The translations under genes and the position numbers were made by a program. Source: Amphibacillus sp052055485 (GTDB lineage: Bacteria > Bacillota > Bacilli > Bacillales > Amphibacillaceae). From it: a DNA stretch of 64,000 nt. The stretch covers positions 992,001 to 1,056,000 of the forward strand of contig NZ_CP197171.1 in the NCBI RefSeq assembly GCF_052055485.1, given 5' to 3'. How positions within the stretch are numbered: the first letter of the stretch is position 1; the number at the start of each line of letters is the position of its first letter. The notes under the pieces were generated by a model. The model made no database searches, was not told where the DNA came from, and saw only the letters and a program-made list of their open reading frames with translations. Of the stretch, positions 34,129 to 44,379 are shown piece after piece.

Positions 34129-34395
34129 CTAATCTTCCTTTCTTAGTTGCTCTTCTTTGATAATGGAATAGAGCATGGCTGCTTCTTCTTTTCGAGTTGA
34201 CTCTTTTAATTCATTCACTTTGAGAGTGACAATTTTTTGACCAAATTGGATAACTAGCTCATCACCAACTGCAACTATAGATGAAGCCTTTGCTCGATTC
34301 CCATTGATTGTAATTCGACCTTGATCTGCAACTTCTTTGGCCAACGGTCTTCTTTTAATTAATCGAGATACTTTTAAAAATTTATCTAATCTCAT
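34129..34395 (-). CDS. rqcP: RqcP (YabO), S4-domain ribosome quality-control protein
   Basis: This 88-residue protein is almost entirely an S4 RNA-binding domain (MRLDKFLKVSRLIKRRPLAK, DQGRITINGNRAK, VGDELVIQFGQK). RqcP works with RqcH to elongate Ala tails on nascent chains stuck on 50S subunits. It follows yabN after 4 bases, as in Bacillus subtilis; the usual downstream neighbour yabP is displaced by 12 kb. Confidence 0.93.
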   Translation of the reverse strand: MRLDKFLKVSRLIKRRPLAKEVADQGRITINGNRAKASSIVAVGDELVIQFGQKIVTLKVNELKESTRKEEAAMLYSIIKEEQLRKED

Positions 34396-34399
34396 ATCA

Positions 34400-35866
34400 C
34401 TATTCTCCTCCGATAAACCCGTTTTCTTTTGCTTCTTCCCATATTTCGTCTAATTCTTTTAATGTTAGCTCAGACATATCTTGATCCTGCTTGGCTAAAC
34501 GTTGTTCAATATATTGAAAACGTTTAATAAATTTCTTATTCGTTTGCCTTAAAGCTAGGTCACTATTTACTTTATAATGACGCGCTAAGTTAACCACTGA
34601 AAATAATAAGTCGCCTAGTTCCTCCTCTATTTCCACTGTTTTCTTTCTAGACATAGCCTCACTAACTTCTTGTAATTCCTCTTGAATTTTATGATAAACA
34701 GCTTTAGGATCCTGCCAATCAAAGCCAACTTTTGCGGCTTCCTTTTGTAATGCATCTGCTGTTACTAAAGTAGATGTTGATTTCGGAATTCGATCGAGCT
34801 TTGATACTACCTTTTCTTTTCCTTGTTCTTCAGCTTTTATCGCTTGCCAATTAGTCACAACAGCATTCACATCATTTACCGCCACATCGCCAAAAACATG
34901 CGGATGTCTACGAATCATTTTTTCTACGATTGAACGAATGACATCATCGATGGTAAAGTAACCATGATCTGCACCAATCTGACTATGCAACATGACTTGT
35001 AGTAGAACATCACCAAGCTCTTCAATCATATGAGCATCATCCTCCTCATCAATCGCATCAATCAACTCATAAGCCTCTTCAATTAAATAGGGTCGGAGGC
35101 TTTCATGGGTTTGCTTCTGATCCCAGGGACAACCACCGGGACCTCTTAAAAGAGCTATAACCTCACGTAATTGATTAAATTGATGGGGCAAACTTTCTTT
35201 TTCAACTGGATTGACATAAACACTTGTCAAGTTACTCAAATGAACCTTTTGATCTAGTTCGACTAACTGGATTGCATTTATTTGTTCACTAGAACTTCCA
35301 GCAGATTCAACAACAATAATCGGATGTTCTGGAGGCAAATCTTCAAGTAATGTCAATTTAATCTCAGACGCAATGAATTGATCATAAACTTGGCAAAAGA
35401 TAAGATGACTCGTATAATCAATTTGAGTACGCCCAAAGTTTGTTGCATCTAAAAACTGAAAGCCTTCAATTGGGTCTACATTTATCGCGGTAAATAAATC
35501 GTCTAAATAACTTTGACCACCGATAATATTAATTACAACTTCTTCTTGTTCAAGTAATAATTGAACCGTACGCTCCGCTAACATTGGATGACCAGGCACA
35601 GCATACCTAATCTTACCTTGCCCTTTTGCTTCACTGATTAATTGATTAACAATCTCCTGATAGACAGCCTCAAATTGATCAGACGATTGGTAAATTGAAT
35701 CAAACGTTTGATAGTCGATTCCTTCCTTTGTCAATGTTTGAACAACTGGATGATCTGCCGTTCGCACAAAAAGAGGGATTTTTGCTTCAATTAATTTATG
35801 ATAAATTCCTAAACTAAGCTGTTCGATATCACCTGCACCAAGACCAATCACCTCAATTTGATTCAT
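34400..35866 (-). CDS. yabN: Tetrapyrrole methylase / MazG nucleotide pyrophosphohydrolase fusion YabN
   Basis: Residues 1-220 are a tetrapyrrole (SAM-dependent) methylase domain (GLGAGDIEQLSLGIYHKL, YAVPGHPMLAERTVQLL). Residues 225-480 carry two MazG all-alpha NTP pyrophosphohydrolase repeats; the first has LRGPGGCPWDQKQTHESL and the EExxE-type LIEEAYELIDAIDEED with downstream EELGDVL. The protein (488 residues) matches Bacillus YabN, thought to clean up abnormal NTPs. It lies between yabM and rqcP. Confidence 0.93.
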   Translation of the reverse strand: MNQIEVIGLGAGDIEQLSLGIYHKLIEAKIPLFVRTADHPVVQTLTKEGIDYQTFDSIYQSSDQFEAVYQEIVNQLISEAKGQGKIRYAVPGHPMLAERTVQLLLEQEEVVINIIGGQSYLDDLFTAINVDPIEGFQFLDATNFGRTQIDYTSHLIFCQVYDQFIASEIKLTLLEDLPPEHPIIVVESAGSSSEQINAIQLVELDQKVHLSNLTSVYVNPVEKESLPHQFNQLREVIALLRGPGGCPWDQKQTHESLRPYLIEEAYELIDAIDEEDDAHMIEELGDVLLQVMLHSQIGADHGYFTIDDVIRSIVEKMIRRHPHVFGDVAVNDVNAVVTNWQAIKAEEQGKEKVVSKLDRIPKSTSTLVTADALQKEAAKVGFDWQDPKAVYHKIQEELQEVSEAMSRKKTVEIEEELGDLLFSVVNLARHYKVNSDLALRQTNKKFIKRFQYIEQRLAKQDQDMSELTLKELDEIWEEAKENGFIGGE

Positions 35867-35958
35867 TTCCTATCCCTCCTTTGGTTAAGTTCTTCTTATA
35901 CTTCAAACGCAAAATACTAACTACCTTGAATCACTTCTTAGCTACAAATTATGCATCC

Positions 35959-37512
35959 TTAAAATTTAAAAAAAGGCAAAACCTGACGTTCCTCCTCAGT
36001 AAATACAGAAAATTTTACTAAGCTGAAAAAGTAAATCAATATCCCAATAACGATAAAAATAACAAGATACAAAAGCTGTCCCATTCTAGCAAATTGATAA
36101 AATAGGGGTTTTGTCAGCGCATGAATTCCAAAGACACTTCCGCCCATTAACGTTAAAGAAAAGATAAATCCCTTCCACGGAATATGAATTCGCTCAGATA
36201 CAGGTAACATTTTCTTTAATTGAATCAGATTAAGGATTAAAATAAACAACGAAGCTAACACTGTAGCCACGGCTGCACCTGAGATCTGAAATTGAGGAAC
36301 AAGCAAGAGGTTGAGTCCCCATTTAACAACTACACCTACTAAGACAAATAAAGCAGTCCGAAAAATATGTCCAAGGCCTTGTAGGATAGAAGCTGTTGAT
36401 ATACTTAAAGCAGAAAATACAATTGTTATAGTGAAGATTTGTAAGCTTGTACTACCTAAATTCTCCTTAAATAACAATGTATTAACTTCTGGAAAAAGAA
36501 TAATTAATCCGATGGTTGCACCGCTAGCTAGATAAAGAGTGAAGCGCCACGTACTTGCAATATAACCTAAGAAACGGTCTTGATCATCTGATAACCTTGC
36601 TTTTGTTACAGAGGGGATTAAAGCAAGTGCTAAGGAAGATGCTACAACAATGCCCAACTGAGCTAAAGGCTGGCCTCGATCTAAAACACCTTTTAATATT
36701 TGGGCTTCGGCTAATGGCACCCCTGTTCGTCTAAGTAAAGGAATCAGAGTAAAGGCATCGACAAATTGGAGCAATAACAGAAGCATATGATTAATCGCCA
36801 TTGCTATACCATAACCAATCACAGCTATAAAAAGAGAATGTGCTGTTTGATCCAATCCATTATCAATGGTTTGTCTGTTTGGCTGGCGATACCGATAAAT
36901 TAATAAAATGATAAGGGCCCCTATACTTCCACCAACACTTGCCCAAGCTGTCCCTATTCCGATATCGTACAAAGAACGATTAAATGTGGTAACAAAAAGA
37001 GCCGCACAGATAATTAAACTGACACGAATCACTTGTTCAACCATTTGTGAAAAAGCAGTTGGTGTCATATTACTTTGTCCTTGAAATAACCCTCTCAAGC
37101 AGGAAACAAACGGGAGCAGCAAAAAGGGAAAAGCACTTGCTCGAATCCCTTCAATGAGTCCCTTATCTCCCATTAAACTAGCAATCAAGGGAGCAAACCA
37201 ATAAATTAACATAAACAGCGAGAGCGAAAATAACAGTAACTGAATAAAAATTTGGCGCTGAAGCCGTTTGCTTGTAGAGCCAGATTGGCTGGCAATCAAT
37301 CGTGATATCGCAGCAGGAAATCCATATAAAGCTAAAATCATTACCATACCAATAAAGGGATATATTTGTTGATAAACATAAAAGCCAATATCTCCTGTAA
37401 TATTTTGCAATGGAATCCGGTAACCGGCACTTAAAACTTTACTCATTAAACCGGCATAGGTAAGTAAAAAAGCACCTTTAAAAAGTTGGCGCTGTTCTGT
37501 ATGTTTATCCAT
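35959..37512 (-). CDS. yabM: Polysaccharide-biosynthesis/MOP-family flippase YabM
   Basis: This 517-residue protein has about 14 hydrophobic segments. The N-terminal KGAFLLTYAGLMSKVLSAGY and LRGLFQGQSNMTPTAFSQMV are typical of SpoVB/YabM/MurJ-like members of the MOP exporter superfamily, which flip lipid-linked saccharides. The position between spoVT and yabN identifies it as YabM. Whether it moves lipid II or another glycolipid is not settled by sequence. Confidence 0.88.
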   Translation of the reverse strand: MDKHTEQRQLFKGAFLLTYAGLMSKVLSAGYRIPLQNITGDIGFYVYQQIYPFIGMVMILALYGFPAAISRLIASQSGSTSKRLQRQIFIQLLLFSLSLFMLIYWFAPLIASLMGDKGLIEGIRASAFPFLLLPFVSCLRGLFQGQSNMTPTAFSQMVEQVIRVSLIICAALFVTTFNRSLYDIGIGTAWASVGGSIGALIILLIYRYRQPNRQTIDNGLDQTAHSLFIAVIGYGIAMAINHMLLLLLQFVDAFTLIPLLRRTGVPLAEAQILKGVLDRGQPLAQLGIVVASSLALALIPSVTKARLSDDQDRFLGYIASTWRFTLYLASGATIGLIILFPEVNTLLFKENLGSTSLQIFTITIVFSALSISTASILQGLGHIFRTALFVLVGVVVKWGLNLLLVPQFQISGAAVATVLASLFILILNLIQLKKMLPVSERIHIPWKGFIFSLTLMGGSVFGIHALTKPLFYQFARMGQLLYLVIFIVIGILIYFFSLVKFSVFTEEERQVLPFFKF

Positions 37513-37702
37513 ATAATTAAGACCTTTCTTAACTTCAAAATCACTTATATTATAGCATACCCAAACACATAATACCGCACAACAAACACAGAACCTGCTA
37601 TTTCTCTTGAATAATCAGTGGAGAAACATTAGGATATTTCTGGGGCGACTTATACTAATTTTTGCGTTTCCTTTATCACATATCACAGATAACCGTTTAT
37701 TA

Positions 37703-37741
37703 GAAAAAAAAGACCACTAGAATGTTAACACTCTAATGGTC
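37703..37741 (-). terminator. Rho-independent terminator of spoVT
   Basis: A hairpin (37712-37722 with 37731-37741, two mismatches, palindromic loop) is followed on the minus strand by eight T residues. It starts about 14 bases after the spoVT stop. Confidence 0.75.
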
Positions 37742-37754
37742 CTTTTTAACATTA

Positions 37755-38288
37755 TCATTGCATTTGTTTACCTAAAAAGTTTGCAGCAATCTCTAATGTT
37801 GTTTTTTCTTCATTTGTCACTTTATCGTCTTTTGAGAAAAGAATGATCGCACCAACAGGGTCGCCATTTGCAATAATCGGCTGAATCACATAAGAAGCAT
37901 TGATCACCGATTGATCCTTCACTAATTCTAAAGCAACGAACGAGTCTTTTATCAATGGATTACGTTCTTCCATTACACGCTCAATTAAACTTGAAATACT
38001 TTTAGTTAAGTAATCCTTTTTATTATTTCCAGCTGCTGCAATAAACGTATCTCGATCAGAAATCAACACTGTTTTATTCAATGAAAGAAACAATGCTTCC
38101 GTATATTCTTGAGCAAAATGACCAAGTTCTTGAATTGGAGAATATTTCTTTAAAATAACTTCTCCCTCTCGATCAACGAATATTTCTAATGGATCACCTT
38201 CTCTAATTCTTAATGTTCGTCTAATCTCTTTAGGAATAACAACTCGTCCTAGATCATCAATTCTTCTAACAATACCTGTAGCTTTCAT
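37755..38288 (-). CDS. spoVT: Stage V sporulation transcription factor SpoVT
   Basis: The 177-residue protein has an AbrB swapped-hairpin DNA-binding domain (MKATGIVRRIDDLGRVVIPK, IRRTLRIREGDPLEIF) and a GAF-like domain at about 56-177. SpoVT is made in the forespore (sigma-G) and tunes late forespore genes. It lies between mfd and yabM, as in Bacillus subtilis. It is one of several markers of a spore-forming host. Confidence 0.95.
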   Translation of the reverse strand: MKATGIVRRIDDLGRVVIPKEIRRTLRIREGDPLEIFVDREGEVILKKYSPIQELGHFAQEYTEALFLSLNKTVLISDRDTFIAAAGNNKKDYLTKSISSLIERVMEERNPLIKDSFVALELVKDQSVINASYVIQPIIANGDPVGAIILFSKDDKVTNEEKTTLEIAANFLGKQMQ

Positions 38289-38398
38289 ATGTTTGACCTC
38301 TCTTCTTTAACAGATTAAATTATTTTTTCTACATATGGCTGGCGAAGCGATTAGAAAAACGAAACTTGTTGCAGCAATAGAGTATATAAGCTATTGCT

Positions 38399-38672
38399 AC
38401 ACTTATAGAAGATGTTCAAAAAGTCCGGTGAAAACGACACATCGAATTTCTTCGTTGGCTTGTTTTTCCGCTACTCATGTATCTAAATAATACAGAGGAA
38501 GTCCTGTTAGAAACGTCCACGTCCTGGGATTGGGACTACGGATACTCGTCCTACCAAAGCCATTTTTGGACAACACAGAACTCATCACATCTTGTGAAAG
38601 CCCGTTACTTAAAACTTCGCCGCCTCGAACTTCTCGATCCTTTTCTTCCTCCTTTTTGAACATACACTTATA
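38399..38672. mobile_element. MITE-like repeat element, copy 1
   Basis: The 12-bp inverted ends ATGTTCAAAAAG (38412-38423) and CTTTTTGAACAT (38652-38663) are flanked by the direct repeat ACACTTATA (38399-38407 and 38664-38672). The interior is non-coding with overlapping pseudo-frames on both strands and includes CCACGTCCTG, also found in copy 2. It fills the gap between spoVT and mfd. There is no transposase, so it would depend on one encoded elsewhere. Confidence 0.65.
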
Positions 38673-38758
38673 CTATTGAATTATATTCCCATCTTCTAAT
38701 AGTATAAACATTTCAATGTACATTTAGTATGGTTATCCATATCAGGAACTATACATCA

Positions 38759-41700
38759 TTATCGCTTTAATTTTTCCAATGCTGATAAAAATGAGTGAAT
38801 ATACTGATAACGTTCAGGATATAGATTCTTTTGAAATGTAAAGGTGATTTTTAATTTGTTTTGTTCAGTTCCTAATAATATCATCTTACCAAAGTCCATT
38901 GCATAATTAAATAACTTTTCTCCATCGATGACTTGACTAGCCTTTTCATCAAAAGTAACGATAATTTTATTTTTGACTTCTTTAATGGTTTCAACACGTT
39001 CTGCCTTCGCATTTACTCGTAACTGACAGACACTTAATAAATGCTCAACCTCTTCAGGGTAATCACCAAAACGATCGACCAGCTCTTCTTTAATATCCTC
39101 GATTCCTTCGTTACTATCTACTGACTGAAACCGCTTATACATATTTATTTTCTGCTTACCATCTGAAATATAATAATCTGGGATATAAGCTTCGATGGCT
39201 AGATTTAATTCAGGTTCAATTGGCTTTTCTTCGTGATTATCTTGATCTAACTTCCTTCTCTCAATCGATTCTTTCAGCATCTCAGAATACATATCAAACC
39301 CAACTGAATCAATAAAACCATGCTGCTGGGCACCTAATATGTTACCAGCACCTCGAATGGAAAGATCTCGCATCGCAATTTTAAAGCCTGAACCTAACTC
39401 AGTAAATTCTTTAATAGCTTGCAATCTTTTTTCAGCAACCTCAGATAAAACCTTGTCTTTCTGATAAGTGAAATAGGCATAAGCGATTCGATTACTTCGC
39501 CCTACTCGACCACGTAGCTGATAAAGTTGACTTAATCCCATTCGATCTGCTTGATCAACAATGAGTGTATTGACATTCGGTATATCTACGCCTGTTTCAA
39601 TAATGGTTGTACTCACGAGCACATCGTATTCACCAGCTAAAAAAGCAATCATCACATTTTCTAATTCCATTTCGTTCATTTGCCCGTGGGCAACAGCCAC
39701 TCTTACATCATCAACAAGCATTTCAATTTCTTGTGCCTTTTGTTCAATGTTTTCTACTCTGTTATAAAGGAAAAAGACTTGACCGCCTCGTCCCACTTCT
39801 CTTTCAATCGCTTCTCTCAAAAAGATCGGATTGTATTCAATCACATAAGTTTGAATTGGAAAGCGATTAGCTGGTGGTGTTTCAATCACTGACAGATCAC
39901 GGACACCTAGCATTGACATATGAAGTGTTCTTGGTATTGGTGTGGCTGTTAGGGTAAGGACATCAACATTTGTTTTTAATTGTTTAATCTTTTCTTTATG
40001 TTTAACACCGAATCGTTGTTCTTCATCGACAACTAGCAAGCCAAGATCTTTATATATCACATCTTTTGATAGGAGACGATGAGTTCCAATAACAAGGTCA
40101 ACAATTCCATCTTTTAAACCTTTTAAAGTCATATCTTGCTGTTTTCGGGTTCGGAAACGGCTTAATAACCTTATTTCAACCGGATAATCTTGAAAACGTT
40201 CTAAAATGGTTTCATAATGTTGCTGAGCTAAAATAGTTGTTGGGACCAGAATGGCAACTTGTTTTCCCTCCAGTACCGCTTTAAAAGCTGCTCGAATCGC
40301 TACTTCTGTTTTACCGTAACCCACATCACCGCAAAGCAATCGATCCATTGGTCTTGACTTTTGCATATCTTGCTTAATTTCTTCTATACTTCTTAATTGA
40401 TCTTCTGTCTCTTGATAAGGAAACGCATCTTCAAATTCACGTTGCAATAAACTATCTTCACTAAAAGCATAGCCTTTTGTCGCTTCTCGCTCAGCATAAA
40501 GCTTGATTAGCTCATCGGCAATATCTTCAACCTTAGATTGGACCTTATTTTTAACCTTTTTCCATTCTGTACCACCCAGCTTATACAGTTTGGGTTCTTT
40601 TCCCTCAGACCCAACAAATTTTTGCACCAAATCGATTTGCTCAATTGGGACAAATAAACGATCATCACCGTTATATTTCAAAAGCATAAAGTCTTTATGG
40701 ACACCCTGAACTTCTAATGTTTCAATACCAACAAAACGGCCAATTCCATGATTAACATGGACAACATAATCGCCTTCTTTTAATTCCTGATAACTCTTCA
40801 TTCGTTCAGCATTTGATAGTTTTTGTTTTTTCTGCTGGCGCCTTTTAGATTTTGCTTTAAAGAGCTCTTGATCTGTTATTACTGCTATTTTATGAAGGGG
40901 TAATTCAAATCCAGCCGTTAGATTTCCAACCATAATCACAGGCTGTAAAATAGGTAATTCAGTTGTTTGATCTGCTAATCCGACTTCAATTTGATAATCT
41001 GCTAAGATCGACTGGACTTTTTCTGCACGTTGAGGTGTTTGAGCAAGAAAGATAACAGAATAATTTGCTTTACGCCATCGTTTTATTTCACCCTGTAACA
41101 AATTCATCTGTCCATGAAATTGTTGCATCGCCCGACTTGATACGTTAACAATATTTTGTGGAGCTGTATTTGCTACATGCCTTAGGAAAACAGATAAATA
41201 TATTTTTTGCTGGTTTAAGTTTTGCCAAATATGCTCCCAGTCATAAGAAAAGTTTAAATCTCTAACCACTTTTTGATCAGCTAATAAGGATTCAATAAGT
41301 TCTGATTCTTCTTGGTCAAGATACTCAGCTGACTCTTGAATTCGTCCCATTTCATCAAGAAAAACATAACCGTCTTCCCCTAAATAATCTAGTAAGCTAG
41401 CAGGTTGCTCATAGAAATAGTGACTATATTTATATATATCTTGGAATTTTTCATTAGCTCTTAACTGTTCAATTTCACGGCTAATATGCTGATGCAGGCT
41501 CTTCTTAGCTTGAGCATCTTGCATCTTGCTTAGAGAATGAGATAGACCTTCTTCTAATCGGTCAGCAGTCCGGCTCATATCTTGATCCAATAATAGTAGT
41601 TCAATCGTCGGCTTAATCGTTATACCATCAACTTTTTCTAATGAACGTTGTGTCGTCGTATCAAAATATCGAATCGAGTCTACCTCATCATCGAACAACT

Positions 41701-42283
41701 CAATTCGAAGTGGATGGCTTTCTGTAATGGGATAAAGGTCGATAATACCACCGCGCATACTAAACTCTGCCGGATTAGATACCATATCAACACGGTCATA
41801 GCCCATTTTTAACAGTAAAGCTAAATAGTTCTCTATATCAATCTCATGACCTACTTGGAACGTTAAATGAAAGTGTTCCCAATAGTGAATGGGGGGTAAG
41901 ATCCGTTTTAGAGCTGCCACTGGGGTAATTAAAATACCATCATCTTGCTCTAGCCACGATGTTAAAGCTTTAATTCGTTGACTTCTTAACTCAGGACTTG
42001 AAACGGCCATCTCTGCTACGAGTAGCTCATTTACTGGATAGAGGTGGACACGTTCTGGATCAACAATTTCTATCAAGTCATCATGAAATTGTTGGGCTTG
42101 TGACAGCTGATTGGTCACAATAAGAGCACGTTTTTTTACTTTCTCATGAATCGAGGCAATCCAAAAACTTCGTGCTGAGCCTGCTAATCCTGTTATAATT
42201 TGTTCATTCAAATTTGATTCAATTCCAGTCACGATCGACTGTATATCATCGTGCTCTGATAGATATTGATCAATTCCTCTCAT
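38759..42283 (-). CDS. mfd: Transcription-repair coupling factor Mfd
   Basis: This 1174-residue protein has a UvrB-homology N-terminus, the RNA-polymerase-interacting CarD-like domain (ELKEGDYVVHVNHGIGRFVG), a RecG-like translocase with Walker A LLCGDVGYGKTEVAIRAAF, DEEQ motif LVVDEEQRFGVKHKEK and ATPIPRTLHMSMLG, and a C-terminal UvrA-binding control region. Mfd removes RNA polymerase stalled at lesions and recruits UvrA. Full length; conserved neighbours fin and spoVT. Confidence 0.97.
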   Translation of the reverse strand: MRGIDQYLSEHDDIQSIVTGIESNLNEQIITGLAGSARSFWIASIHEKVKKRALIVTNQLSQAQQFHDDLIEIVDPERVHLYPVNELLVAEMAVSSPELRSQRIKALTSWLEQDDGILITPVAALKRILPPIHYWEHFHLTFQVGHEIDIENYLALLLKMGYDRVDMVSNPAEFSMRGGIIDLYPITESHPLRIELFDDEVDSIRYFDTTTQRSLEKVDGITIKPTIELLLLDQDMSRTADRLEEGLSHSLSKMQDAQAKKSLHQHISREIEQLRANEKFQDIYKYSHYFYEQPASLLDYLGEDGYVFLDEMGRIQESAEYLDQEESELIESLLADQKVVRDLNFSYDWEHIWQNLNQQKIYLSVFLRHVANTAPQNIVNVSSRAMQQFHGQMNLLQGEIKRWRKANYSVIFLAQTPQRAEKVQSILADYQIEVGLADQTTELPILQPVIMVGNLTAGFELPLHKIAVITDQELFKAKSKRRQQKKQKLSNAERMKSYQELKEGDYVVHVNHGIGRFVGIETLEVQGVHKDFMLLKYNGDDRLFVPIEQIDLVQKFVGSEGKEPKLYKLGGTEWKKVKNKVQSKVEDIADELIKLYAEREATKGYAFSEDSLLQREFEDAFPYQETEDQLRSIEEIKQDMQKSRPMDRLLCGDVGYGKTEVAIRAAFKAVLEGKQVAILVPTTILAQQHYETILERFQDYPVEIRLLSRFRTRKQQDMTLKGLKDGIVDLVIGTHRLLSKDVIYKDLGLLVVDEEQRFGVKHKEKIKQLKTNVDVLTLTATPIPRTLHMSMLGVRDLSVIETPPANRFPIQTYVIEYNPIFLREAIEREVGRGGQVFFLYNRVENIEQKAQEIEMLVDDVRVAVAHGQMNEMELENVMIAFLAGEYDVLVSTTIIETGVDIPNVNTLIVDQADRMGLSQLYQLRGRVGRSNRIAYAYFTYQKDKVLSEVAEKRLQAIKEFTELGSGFKIAMRDLSIRGAGNILGAQQHGFIDSVGFDMYSEMLKESIERRKLDQDNHEEKPIEPELNLAIEAYIPDYYISDGKQKINMYKRFQSVDSNEGIEDIKEELVDRFGDYPEEVEHLLSVCQLRVNAKAERVETIKEVKNKIIVTFDEKASQVIDGEKLFNYAMDFGKMILLGTEQNKLKITFTFQKNLYPERYQYIHSFLSALEKLKR

Positions 42284-42398
42284 TCTTTTCCCTCCAAAGG
42301 TTTAACACACGCTCACACTTATACTTTATATATATACGTGCAAAAATGCTTTGGTTATTAGAAACCAAAGCTTATTATTGATCGTCTCACCTTAATAT

Positions 42399-42629
42399 TT
42401 AATGAATAAAATAATCCAATTCTCGATAGCTCGGATAATGATATAATGCAGATTCACAGTTTTCACAGATCACAAAAACATCTGCTTCATTAGGACTATA
42501 ATATTTGATCATCTTTTCCTTTTGGTCAGTCGTTAAATGATTAAATCCTAACCGATCCAAATTTAATCGATCATGATTAAGATCAGCAATTGTTGTTTGA
42601 CAGTGCTTACAGCGGTAATGAATCAACAC
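42399..42629 (-). CDS. fin: Anti-sigma-F factor Fin (YabK)
   Basis: The 76-residue protein starts MLIHYRCKHCQTTIADLN and has two CxxC knuckles (CKHC, CENC) that bind zinc. Fin is made in the forespore and helps switch from sigma-F to sigma-G. It lies between pth and mfd, as in Bacillus subtilis. Length and motifs match closely. Confidence 0.92.
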   Translation of the reverse strand: MLIHYRCKHCQTTIADLNHDRLNLDRLGFNHLTTDQKEKMIKYYSPNEADVFVICENCESALYHYPSYRELDYFIH

Positions 42630-42728
42630 AAATGATTACCTCCTAACCTTGCATTAGTTCTAGTATTTCCGAACCGGAGGCCCTTATACATTGTTCATTT
42701 AGATTGATTCATTTTATATATATGTTAT

Positions 42729-43286
42729 TTAATTATATTCATTCATCACTTCAAGAAAAGACTTGTTTAACCACGCTTCACAAGCATCTGCCGAGCGCTG
42801 GATACTTTCTTCAACCAATCCTTGTTCTCCCTTACGAAACTTTCCTAATACATGGTCTGTCACAGTCACGTTAAGATCAGGTCGATCAATACCAATCCGA
42901 ATCCGATTAAAATTCTTCGTTCCCAATGCACTAATAATCGAGCGCATGCCATTATGTCCTCCATGGCCGCCTGTTTGTCGCAATCTGATCTTTCCTGTTG
43001 GTAAATCAAGATCATCATAAATAATTAATAATTCATTTGGTTCAATCTGATAAAAGTCCACCAATGGTTTAACACTATCACCTGATAAATTCATATATGT
43101 TTGTGGTTGCAGAAAAATAATCTTTTCTTTTCCGATAAAGTTCATTGTATAATGACCATTAAATTTTTTCTTATCTAATGACCAGCCATGGCGCTTTAAC
43201 AACTCATCAATCACCATAAAGCCTACATTATGTCGTGTCCGACGATACTTTCGACCTGGATTACCCAAACCAACAATACATTTCAT
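42729..43286 (-). CDS. pth: Peptidyl-tRNA hydrolase (SpoVC)
   Basis: This 185-residue protein begins MKCIVGLGNPGRKYRRTRHN. The catalytic His is in TRHNVGFMVIDELL; FLQPQTYMNLSG, YDDLDLPTGKIRLRQTGGHG and HNGMRSII are family motifs. It releases peptides from peptidyl-tRNAs lost from ribosomes. It precedes fin. Confidence 0.96.
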   Translation of the reverse strand: MKCIVGLGNPGRKYRRTRHNVGFMVIDELLKRHGWSLDKKKFNGHYTMNFIGKEKIIFLQPQTYMNLSGDSVKPLVDFYQIEPNELLIIYDDLDLPTGKIRLRQTGGHGGHNGMRSIISALGTKNFNRIRIGIDRPDLNVTVTDHVLGKFRKGEQGLVEESIQRSADACEAWLNKSFLEVMNEYN

Positions 43287-43505
43287 TTCTTTCCCATCTT
43301 TCTAATATTCATATATGGCTAACATTGTACTTGTTTTTAGAACAAAAATAAAGTATAAGCTGTTCTGATTGTTGTGTTAGCCAATTTGATTTGAACAAAT
43401 TGACTTATCATTATATCTTTATGATAGACTCTAGTCTTTACTTATTACGATCAACTATAGAGGCATGTTTTTTCCAATCATATAAAAAGAATCTGGCTCA
43501 TGTTT

Positions 43506-43536
43506 AAAAGGCTGGCGGGATTTTCCCGACAGCCTT
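43506..43536 (-). terminator. Rho-independent terminator of ctc
   Basis: A GC-rich stem (AAGGCTG-TCGGGA with TCCCG-CCAGCCTT on the minus strand) ending in TTTT lies 36 bases after the ctc stop codon. Confidence 0.8.
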
Positions 43537-43571
43537 ACATTGAGCAATAATTAGCCCAGGAACTAATAGCA

Positions 43572-44213
43572 TTACTCTGTATCTTCTTCGTTTTCACCTT
43601 TTTGGTTCACCAATTCTGGTTCAGCAGACTCATCTTCTTCAGACGGCTCTAAATCTTCTTCTACACCAGGAGCTGTAACAGTAACAATTGTTGTATCTGG
43701 ATCATCTAATACTTGATAGTTTTGAGCTTCTTTTAAGTCAGATACTATAATTGCATCTCCAATTCCTAATTCCGATACATCGATTCGAATAAACTCAGGG
43801 ATATCAGCTGGTTTCGCTCTAATTAAAAGCTCATATTGTGGTTGCTGTAATATACCGCCTTCCTTAGCACCAACAGCCTCTCCATCTAAATAAATAGAAA
43901 CCGAAACATCCATTTCTTGAGACATGTCAACAATGTAAAAGTCCGCATGTGTTAATTGCTCTTTGATCGGATCCGTTTGATAGTCATGAAGCATGACATC
44001 AACTGCTTGTCCTTGTTCTACATCAAGGGTAATAACAGCATTTCGACCTTCATCACGAACAGTTTTTAATAATTCAATACTATCTACAGCAACCGTAACT
44101 GGATCTTTTTTATTACCATATACAACTGCCGGTATAAAACCCTCATTTCTCAATTGATTAGTATTTGATTTAGATAAATCATCTCTACGTATTGCTTTTA
44201 ATTTTACTGCCAT
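43572..44213 (-). CDS. ctc: Ribosomal protein bL25, general stress (Ctc) form
   Basis: Residues 1-95 are the 5S-rRNA-binding L25 domain (VKLKAIRRDDLSKSNTNQLR, FIPAVVYGNKKDPVTVAVD). Residues 100-190 form the TL5 beta domain, and an acidic tail of about 30 residues ends the protein (about 213 residues). I start at ATG 44213, nine bases after GGAGG; the longest frame begins three codons earlier, overlapping that site. In Bacillus subtilis ctc is a stress gene between prs and pth, the same as here. Confidence 0.93.
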   Translation of the reverse strand: MAVKLKAIRRDDLSKSNTNQLRNEGFIPAVVYGNKKDPVTVAVDSIELLKTVRDEGRNAVITLDVEQGQAVDVMLHDYQTDPIKEQLTHADFYIVDMSQEMDVSVSIYLDGEAVGAKEGGILQQPQYELLIRAKPADIPEFIRIDVSELGIGDAIIVSDLKEAQNYQVLDDPDTTIVTVTAPGVEEDLEPSEEDESAEPELVNQKGENEEDTE

Positions 44214-44379
44214 ATTTCTCATCCTCCAACATTTTTTTCATTTATACTGATTCACAATCGTCACATCAAATCAGAAACACAAAAATTTATTCAGCTATCG
44301 CCAAGTTCCCTTAGCTTGTCGACAGGAAATAAACAATTCGCTTACTTCATACATACATATTAAACACTTTTTTTATAAA

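Noticed and set aside
38475..38663. Overlapping 60-62-codon frames on both strands between spoVT and mfd
   Set aside because: They lie wholly inside the MITE-like element, have no ribosome sites and mirror each other on the two strands.
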